Assembly (NCBI GenBank): GCA_035690725.1
Contig: DASSKF010000144.1
Coordinates: 1 to 9,526 of the forward strand
Reading direction: 5' to 3'
Source: DASSKF01 sp035690725
GTDB lineage: Bacteria; Actinomycetota; Actinomycetes; Actinomycetales; Dermatophilaceae
DNA: 9,526 nt
Shown piece after piece: positions 1-7,400 of the stretch (the stretch's first letter is position 1; each line of letters opens with the position of its first letter). Made by a program: the position numbers and the translations under genes. The notes beneath the pieces were generated by a model. It was not told the DNA's origin. It saw nothing but the letters and a program-made list of their open reading frames with translations, and ran no database searches.

Positions 1-639
1 CCCGGAACCGGCGCCCCGGAGGGGGAGGCGGCGACCGTGCAACGGCCGGTCACGCCGACCGGTGCCCCCGCAAACTCCCGAGGCCCCTCGCAAAGTCCCG
101 AGGTCGGCGGGGAAGTACCTGGATCGGCGGGAGAGTCCCGAGATTCGCGCGGGGGAGGAGGCAGCCAAGGCGGGGGGAGCCGGCAGGCGGTGCTCCTCGC
201 GGCGGCGGGCGGGGTCGTCGTCGTGCTCGTCACCGTCATCGCGGTCCTGCTCTGGCAGGGCCGCTCCGGCGGTGCCGCGCAAGCTCAACCGAGCGGGTCA
301 CCGAGCGTGGCGGCGCACCAGACCGACGACAACGCGATCGACGTCGCGCTGCCCGGCCGGCCCGAGCTCGAGGCGCGGACGGGCACGCGGCGGGTGACGT
401 TCCGGTGGAGCTACCCCGACGCCGAGCCGGACGACACGTTCCACCTCGTCGTCGGGCGCACCACCGACGCGGTCGACGAGAAGATGCGCACCTCCTCGTT
501 CCGCACGACCGCGAAGCCGTCCACCACCGTGAAGGCGTCGAAGGGCGGCAAGCACCGCCAGTTCTGCGCGCGCGTGCAGGTGGTGCGCCAGGGCGTCGCT
601 GGGCCCTGGTCCGGGGCGGCGTGCGAGCGGACGAGCTGA
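1..639 (+). CDS. C-terminal part of a membrane protein with one TM helix and an FN3-like outer domain, probably a Ser/Thr kinase tail (5' end outside window)
   Basis: The frame is open to the window edge, and 12 of its first 13 codons end in G or C, so coding probably begins upstream. Counting from the GTG at 37, residues 1-49 are a Pro/Ser/Gly-rich linker, residues 51-73 a hydrophobic transmembrane helix (DNA about 187-255), and residues about 105-198 a beta-rich FN3-like domain with its only two cysteines near the end, which fits an oxidised outer domain. This layout (linker, single helix, small outer domain) is typical of the C-terminal half of actinobacterial receptor Ser/Thr kinases, and the FHA gene next door supports that. 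No kinase catalytic motif lies in the window, so the kinase call is inference. Alternatively it is a separate 200-residue protein starting at GTG 37, which has a good Shine-Dalgarno-like run upstream. Membrane protein with outer domain: confident. Kinase: about even odds. Confidence 0.7.
   Translation, partial: PGTGAPEGEAATVQRPVTPTGAPANSRGPSQSPEVGGEVPGSAGESRDSRGGGGSQGGGSRQAVLLAAAGGVVVVLVTVIAVLLWQGRSGGAAQAQPSGSPSVAAHQTDDNAIDVALPGRPELEARTGTRRVTFRWSYPDAEPDDTFHLVVGRTTDAVDEKMRTSSFRTTAKPSTTVKASKGGKHRQFCARVQVVRQGVAGPWSGAACERTS
18..28 (+). promoter_or_regulatory. Shine-Dalgarno-like purine run before GTG 37
   Basis: The run GGAGGGGGAGG ends 8 nt before the GTG at 37, an ideal spacing. It is the main argument that the first protein starts at 37 rather than upstream of the window. 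The same bases also read well as in-frame Gly/Glu codons of a linker, so the match may be coincidental. Confidence 0.3.
70..149 (+). repeat. Degenerate 20-bp tandem repeat, four units
   Basis: Units lie at 70-89, 90-109, 110-129 and 130-149. Units 2 and 4 match at 15 of 20 positions; units 1 and 2, and 2 and 3, match at 14 of 20. The shared core is AAGTCCCGAG followed by TCGGCG. Because 20 is not a multiple of 3, each unit is read in a different frame and the protein repeat is hidden. The repeat lies in the Pro/Ser/Gly-rich linker before the transmembrane helix, where length changes should be tolerated. Confidence 0.6.
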
Positions 640-662
640 TGGGGGAGTCGAGCTGATGGGGG
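632..662 (+). repeat. 17-bp direct duplication at the gene 1/gene 2 junction
   Basis: CGAGCTGATGGGGG occurs at 632-645 and again at 649-662, a period of 17 bp. Both copies contain TGATG. The first overlaps the stop codon of gene 1 (637-639) with an ATG at 639. The second overlaps the stop of the resulting five-codon frame (MGESS, 639-656) with the true FHA start at 656. This looks like a recent tandem duplication of a coupled stop/start site. Confidence 0.75.
641..647 (+). promoter_or_regulatory. Ribosome binding site of the FHA gene
   Basis: GGGGGAG lies 8 nt before ATG 656. It is supplied by the first copy of the 17-bp duplication. It supports ATG 656 over ATG 639, which reaches a stop after five codons. 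Confidence 0.55.
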
Positions 663-1435
663 TCACCGTCGAGTTCTGCGGGGAGCGGTTCGCGGCGAGG
701 CCGGGCACGCCGCTGACGATCGGTCGCACCGGCGACGTCGAGCTGGACGACAACCCCTATCTGCACCGCTCGTTCCTCACCATCAGCGACGAGGGCGGCC
801 TGTGGTGGCTGGCCAACGTCGGCTCCACCCTCACCGCGACGGTCGCCGACCACAAGGGCCTGTTCCAGGCGTGGCTGTCGCCCGGCGCGCGAATCCCGTT
901 GGCACTGGAGCGGTTCACGGTGTGGTTCACCGCCGGTCCCACGACCTACGACTTCGAAGTACTGGTGGACGACCCGGCCTTCGTCGCCACCACCGAGCTG
1001 GACGCCTCCCACGCCGCACCGGACGACGGCGGTGGAGAGACCACCGTCGGGCGCGTCTCGTTCACCCCTGACCAGAAGCTGCTCGTCGTCGCCCTCTGCG
1101 AGGGCTTCCTGCGCCGCTCGTATGCCGGGCAGGGCCAGATCCCCTCCTCCGCGGCGGCGGCCGAGCGGCTGGGCTGGACGGTCACGAAGTTCAACCGCAA
1201 GCTCGACAACGTCTGCCAGAAGCTCGCCGACGCCGGCACCCGCGGACTGCACGGCGGACCGGGCAAGCTCGCCAGCAACCGCAAGTCGCGGCTGGTCGAG
1301 CACGCCCTGTCGGTGCGGCTGGTGACCGAGGCGGACCTCGTGCTGCTGCCGGGCGCCCCCGGAGAAGTTGCTGAGAGATCGGGGCAGATGCACCGCGATC
1401 CCTCAGCAACTTCCGAGAAGGGGACGGGGGACTGA
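656..1435 (+). CDS. FHA-domain protein with C-terminal winged-helix-like domain
   Basis: Predicted 259-residue cytoplasmic protein without signal peptide or membrane segment. Residues about 1-100 resemble a forkhead-associated domain, the phosphothreonine-peptide binding fold: beta strands with G23-R24, the stretch YLHRSF at 35-40 and N54-V-G-S57. The usual SxxH signature is replaced by HRSF, so phosphopeptide binding is likely but not assured. After an acidic, Gly-rich linker, residues about 134-235 form a helical domain with a helix-turn-helix-like section at 162-186 (around AAERLGWTVTKFNRKLD). Many actinobacterial FHA proteins carry such a domain; whether it binds DNA or protein is unknown. 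The last 25 or so residues are encoded by a strong hairpin and look non-conserved. The gene starts 16 nt after the putative kinase tail and ends 3 nt before the giant gene, so co-translation is likely. It probably reads the phosphorylation state set by the neighbouring kinase (inference). Confidence 0.88.
   Translation: MGVTVEFCGERFAARPGTPLTIGRTGDVELDDNPYLHRSFLTISDEGGLWWLANVGSTLTATVADHKGLFQAWLSPGARIPLALERFTVWFTAGPTTYDFEVLVDDPAFVATTELDASHAAPDDGGGETTVGRVSFTPDQKLLVVALCEGFLRRSYAGQGQIPSSAAAAERLGWTVTKFNRKLDNVCQKLADAGTRGLHGGPGKLASNRKSRLVEHALSVRLVTEADLVLLPGAPGEVAERSGQMHRDPSATSEKGTGD
1364..1413 (+). repeat. Strong inverted repeat (hairpin) in the 3' end of the FHA gene
   Basis: GAAGTTGCTGAG (1364-1375) pairs perfectly with CTCAGCAACTTC (1402-1413). 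After one A/C mismatch, GATCG (1377-1381) pairs with CGATC (1396-1400). GG/CC can close the inner loop further. That gives 17 pairs out of 18 positions with a loop of about 14 nt. No T-run follows, so it is not a standard intrinsic terminator. It lies inside the FHA reading frame and ends a few bases before the ribosome binding site of the giant gene. Its A/T content is higher than that of its surroundings, which suggests an inserted palindromic element or an RNA-level control or processing site. Confidence 0.85.
1417..1430 (+). promoter_or_regulatory. Ribosome binding site of the giant surface-protein gene
   Basis: The purine-rich run GAAGGGGACGGGGG lies 8 nt before ATG 1439 and overlaps the last FHA codons. 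It begins 3 nt after the hairpin, so folding of the hairpin could affect ribosome access or couple translation to that of FHA. Confidence 0.55.
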
Positions 1436-1438
1436 GCC

Positions 1439-4400
1439 ATGTCCCTGGTCGCCCGCCGCTCGGCCATCGTCGCCTCGACCGTGGTCCTCGCCCTCGTCGC
1501 CACCCTGCTCGTCGCCCTCGCCACCCAGGCCCAGGGCGAGGTCGTCCGTCGGACCGACCTCAACGACGGAGGCGTGTGGGTCACCAACTCCACGCTGTCC
1601 TGGTTCGGCCGGCTCAACAAGCCCGCCCAGCAGCTGGACGCGGGCATCTACGCCAACGTCGCGCAGAGCTCCGGGATCGACGTGCTCCAGGATGGTGCCG
1701 CGGTCGTCGGGATCGGGCGGGCGAGCAACTCGCTGCTGATGATCGACCCGGAACGGGCCCAGCTCGCCTCCTCCACCGGCACTCCGCTGCCGGAGCTGTC
1801 CTCGCAGACCGGGACGAAGGTGTATGCCGGAGAGCGGGTCGACCTGCGCGGCGGCACCATCGCGGTTGTCGACCAGGCCTCCGGCAAGGTGTGGGCACAG
1901 CGGGTGGACACCGACGACGGGGTGCAGAGCCTCGACCGGCTCACGCCGACGACCAAGCCGCTGGCGAAGATCGGCGGTGTCGCCGCCGTCGCGGTCGGTG
2001 TCGACGGCACGGTGTACGCCGTCTCCGCCGGGACCGGCAAGCTGGTCGCCCTGACCCCGAGCGAGCGGGCCGAGGACGGTTTCGCCAAGCCACAGGTCAC
2101 CGACCTCGGCTTCACCAGCAAGGCGGTCGACATCACCGCCGTCGGGGACCGCTGGGTGGTCTTCGACCCGTTCGAGCAGCAGCTGCGCGTGGCCGGCGTG
2201 GACGAGCCGATCGAGGTCAGCGGCCTGCCGGTGCAGGAGGGCCAACCGGCCTACGCCGCGCTCCAGCAGCCGGGTCCGGAGGCCGACTCGGTGCTGCTCG
2301 AGGGGCCGACCGCCATGCTCGACGTCGCGTTCGACGACACGACCGCCTCCGGGGGCGTGGAGGTGCAGGACCCGGCGGTCCAGGCCGCCGGCAGCACCGA
2401 CCTGGTGATCGCCCGGCCGGTCCGCCTCGGCGCGTGCACGCACGCCGCCTGGGCCGGCAAGGGCCGGGACTACTACGGACGCAACTGCGGGCAGGAAGAG
2501 GCCCAACCGGCATACACGATCAAGAAGATCGGCAGCGGGGTCCGCCGCGACGGTGTGGCGCTGCGCGTGAACCGCGGCCTCATCGTGCTCAACGACCTGG
2601 ACACCGGCGCCGTCTTCGACATCGACGACAACCCGCTGAAGATCGACGACTGGACCTCGGTCATCCCGCCGCCCAAGCAGGAGGACAAGCACGACAAGAA
2701 GGACAAGAACCTCATCGACGACCGGCAGTCGCTGAAGCCGCCGAAGGCCAACCCGGACCGGATGAAGGTGCGCGCCGGCCGGGTGTCGACGCTGCACGTG
2801 CTCGACAACGACACCGACTCCCGGGGCTCGATCCTCGCCATCGCCCCCGACGCCGTCACCCGGCCCTCGGCGAACGGCGTGGAGACGATGGTGTCCGCCG
2901 ACGGGCAGGCGGTCCAGGTCGACGTGCCCGAGAACCCGAGGCAGCGGACGTTCTCGTTCACGTACACGGTGAACAACGGCAGCGCCAAGAAGAGCGCCGA
3001 CTCCACCGCCCGGGTCGACGTGGTCGTGGTCGGCGAGGACGTCAACACCGCGCCGCACCTGCGCAAGGGGCACGCCAAGCTCGCGAAGGCGGTCTACCCG
3101 GCGACGCCCGGCGCCAACATGAGCATCGGGGTCGTCGCGGACTGGCGCGACGCCGAGAACGACCCGCTCGGCATTGAGGCCGTCGAGGACGGCACCAGCG
3201 TCGACGGCAGCGGCCGGCTGTCGATCCAGGCCCCGGACCAGGCCGGCAAGTCGCGGGTCACCTACCAGGTCAGCGACGGCCACGACGGCGTGACGCAGGC
3301 CGAGGTGGCGGTCAACGTCCTCGGCGACAGCGCCCGGCCGCAGCCGCCGAGTGCCCAGGCCGACGTGGTCCGCGCGGTCGCCGGCAAGCCGGTGCAGCTC
3401 GAGCCGCTCGGCAACGACGTGCCGGGTGCGGACCCGGGCGAGCCGGACGCCCCGATGCGCCTCGCCGCAGCGGTACGGGCCGGCGGCGGCCTCAAGGTCG
3501 ACACCGACCTGGACAGCGGCGTCGTCACGATCACCGGGCTCCGGCCGGGCACGTACCGGCTGTCGTACGCCGCGCAGGTCGGCGCCGGCACCGACGTCGG
3601 CAAGATCCGCGTGGACATCCTCCCGCCGCCCGAGCAGAGCAAGCCGCCGGTCGCGGTCCCGGACAACGCGGTCGTGCGCGACCAGCTGCCGACGCTCACC
3701 GACGTCCTGTCCAACGACTACAGCCCCCGCAGCGACGTGCTCGTCACCCAGCAGGTCTCCAGCGAGCAGGACTGGCTGCAGGCCTCGATCGTCAAGGGCC
3801 GCTGGGTCCGGGTCTCGGCGAACCAGCCGTTCGTGGGGAGCCGGCCGCGGCACGGCACCCTCACCTACACGATCAGCGACGGCACCCACGCCGCCACCGG
3901 TGAGGTGTCGGTGACCCAGAAGCCGCAACCGGACCGCGCCGTGCGCCCGGTGGTCGAGGACGACGCGGCGGTCGTGCGCCGTGGGGACGCGGTCACCGTC
4001 CCCGTGCTCGACAACGACTCGATGGCCGGCGGCATCCCGCTGCGCCTCGACCCGCGCAGCGTCGAGGTGATCTCCGGCGACGGGCGGGCGTTCGCCTCCG
4101 GCAACGTCGTGCGCTACGTGCCGCCACCGGTCAGGAAGGGCAGCAAGGAGGCCCGGCTGCCGGCGCAGGCGGTGCTCGAGTACGCTGCGTATCCCGAGGG
4201 ACTGAGCGGCCGAGCCGTGTCCGGGCGGGTCGACGTCCAGATCACGCCGCCGCCGTCGGCGAAGCAGCCGAACCAGCCGCCGGTCGCGCGCAGCTTCACC
4301 GCCAGCGTCACCGCCGGGGACGCCGTGACGCTCACCGTGCCGACGTCCGGCATCGACCCCGACGGCGACTCCGTCACCCTCACCGGGCTCTCCGGGCTCT

Positions 4401-7400
4401 CCGGCCAGGACCTCGACCTCGACCTGGGGCGGGTCACCAGCACGGGAGCGGTCACGATCCGCTACGAGGCGTACCCGCTCAGCGAGGGCACGGACGTCAT
4501 CCACTACCAGGTGCGCGACCGCTACGGCGCCACCAGCACCGCCTTCATCCGGGTCGGCGTCGTGCCGCCCAGCGACCCGCAGCCGCCGGTCGCGGTGGAG
4601 GACGAGGTGGTGGCCCAGCCGGGGCGCGAGGTCAACGCCGACGTCCTGCGCAACGACCTGGTCAGCACCGGCGACGTCGTCAGCTACGAGGACTTCACCG
4701 AGCTCAACGACGCCGAGACCCGCCAGCAGTTCCGGCCGGAGAAGGACCACACCATCACGGCGACCGTCCCGGACGAGGGCCACCCGCTCGCGGTCACCTA
4801 CGGCATCACCGACGGCCTGTTCGACCCCTCCCGCACCACCCTGCTGGTGCGCGGGCAGAAGGGATTCGTCAACCCGCCGGTGGCCGAGGACGACGTCGCG
4901 AAGTTCAAGCCGGGCACCACGCGGACCACCGTCGACGTCCTCGAGAACGACCACGACCTCGACGGCCCGACGTCACAGCTCACGGTGGTCGACGTCCTCG
5001 ACAGGCGGGCCCAGGTCGTCGAGCAGGGCGACCGGCAGCAGATCCGGGTGCACGCCCGCGACCACGCCTACACCGTGCCCTACGTCATCGAGGACGGCGA
5101 CGGCGCGCGGGCCATGGCGCTCATCTACGTCCCCACCGGGGACGACGGCTCGCCGTTCGTCATCCCCGGCAAGGTCATCCGGATGGACACGAACTCCACG
5201 AAGGACGTGGAGCTGGGCGACTACGTGATGGACCCGGCCGGCACCCAGCTGCACATCACCTCGCCGGACACCCTCGGGGCCTCGCCGTCGGACGACCTGT
5301 CCGCGGACGCCCCCGGCGCCAGCCAGCTGCGGCTCACCTCCTCCCACGGGTATGCCGGCCCCGGAGCCGTCACGCTCGAGGTCGCCACCACGCCAAGGGA
5401 GGGGAGCAAGCAGGAGGAGCGCACGGCATACGTGTCGATCCCGGTGCAGGTCGGGCCGCTCGTGCCGGTGCTGCGGTGCCCGACGTCCTACGAGCTGCGG
5501 GTGGTGGCCGACGGGCCCGCCCGACGGGTGGACATCCCCCGGCTGTGCCACGCCTGGCTGCCCGAGGGACTGTCGATGGCCGACGTGCACTTCACCGCCG
5601 AGTGGAAGCAGGCGCCGGAGAAGGTCTCCCTCGAGCAGCAGGGGCCGGGTGGCCGGGTCGCCGTCGTCCGGGCCGACCGCGAGGCGCCCGGAGGCAAGGG
5701 CGTGCTGACCGTCAGCGCCGAGGGGGCCAAGCAGTCGTTCGACATCGACGTGATCGTGCAGGGGCTGCACCTCGACGAGAAGGTGGAGAACGCCGGCTCG
5801 GACAGCAGGAAGAAGGACAAGTTCGAGGCACCGGCCCCGACCCTGCGGCCGATCAGCGTCGAGGCCCTGAACGCCGGGGACAGCCGCACGGTCGACGTCG
5901 GGCCCTACCTCGACAGCCCGCTGCAGGACCCGCAGTGCCGGATCACCGACGTGCGTGCCGAGAAGAGGTCCGCCGTCACCGGCCGGGCCTCCGGGTGCTC
6001 GCTCACGATCCACGCCGCGCCGGACGCGCACGGCACGGCCCGCCTCCTGCTCAAGGTGCAGGACGGACCCGGCCGCGTCGCCACCGGCCAGGTCACCGTC
6101 ACCGTCCGCGGCAAGCCGGGCGCCCCGACCGCGGTCCGCGCCGTCGCCGATCGCGAGGAGGGCAACCAGGCGCGGGTCTGGTGGAGCCCGCCGAAGGACG
6201 ACGGTGGCCTCGCGATCCAGCACTACACGGTGCTCTGGAAGGGCGGCGGGTCGCAGACGTGCACCGCGTCGCCGTGCACCATCACCGGGCTCGAGAACGG
6301 CGACCCCTACTCGTTCCGGGTCAAGGCGGTCAATGCCGTCGGTGCCGGCCCGGCCAGCGAGTCGTCCAACACGGTGACCCCCGACGAGCGTGCCCGCCCG
6401 GTGAACGGTGTGCACCGCACCGCCCGGGGCGACCGGACGGTCACCGTGGCCTGGCCGAAGCCGGAGAACGCGGGCAGCCGCGTCGACAGCTACCGGGTGT
6501 CCTACACCAACATCGGGACCCACCCGGGCACGAAGACGCAGATCGTGCAGGGCCGTTCGGCCCAGCTCACCGGGCTGGTCAACAACGACCAGTACTCGGT
6601 CAAGGTGCAGGCGCACAACGGCGCCGGGTGGGGCGACTACGGCGGCTCCGTGAAGGTGCAGTCCGCCGGGACCCCGGGCACCGTGCCCGCGCCGCAGCTC
6701 AGCCCGCGCACCCCGACGCCGGACTCGGGCACCGGGCAGGTGCAGATCTCGTGGAACGCGGTCGACCCGAACGGCCCGGCCCTGGTCCGCTACACCGTCT
6801 ACCGCCGCGCCGGAGGCGGTGCCTGGCAGGTGCTCGGCAAGACGTCGCCGGACACCCGGACGGTGAGCGACACGATGCCCTACGACGGCACGCGCTATGA
6901 GTACGCCGTGCGGGCGACCAACGGGGCGAACAAGACGTCGCCGATGGGTGGCTCGTCGGGCTACACCGCGAACGGGGTGCCCGCGACGCCGAGCACCCCG
7001 AGTGCGTCGACCCCGAAGGCCGACTACCGGGTCCGGGTGTCCTTCAGCCTGGGCTCGTCTCGCTCGCGCGGCTACACCTCCGTCCAGTGGGCCACGACGA
7101 CCGGTGCCGGTGGCACGTGGTCGTGCGGTTCCGGGTGCGCCCCGGGCACGACCCAGACGCACTCGATCAGCGGCCTCTCGGTGAACCAGAACCACCAGGT
7201 CCGGGTACGTGGACGCAACACTGCGGGCCAGTGGTCCAACTGGTCCGGCTGGAGCAACTCGGTGCGGCCGTACGGCCCGACGAAGGCGCCGAACGCGGGA
7301 AGCACCGGTGAGAGCGGTCGAACGCTCACCTACCACTGGTCGGCGAACTACAACGGCCGCCGGATCGACCGCTACCACATCAAGGACGTCGGCGACACGA

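Noticed and set aside
86..103. Small stem CCTCG/CGAGG in the linker
   Set aside because: Five base pairs are common by chance at this GC content. The stretch is better explained by the 20-bp tandem repeat.
151..177. G-quadruplex or internal ribosome binding site in the G-rich run of the first gene
   Set aside because: Only two long G-runs are present. The AGGAGG there has no start codon at proper distance, since the next in-frame GTG is about 28 nt away. The bases are explained by Gly/Ser linker codons.
1364..1430. Hairpin as an intrinsic transcription terminator
   Set aside because: It is followed by a G/A-rich stretch rather than T residues and lies inside the FHA frame, with the next gene only 3 nt beyond the FHA stop.
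1576..3177. A 533-codon + strand frame overlapping the giant gene
   Set aside because: Its translation is an Arg/Gly/Ala-rich shadow. The giant frame in the same place encodes coherent propeller and Ig domains.
1403..4954. A very long open frame (over 1100 codons) on the - strand opposite the giant gene
   Set aside because: GC-biased third positions of the + strand gene remove stops from the complementary frame. The translation is low-complexity Arg/Val/Asp/Gly with no domain, while the + strand frame has clear Ig and FN3 patterns.
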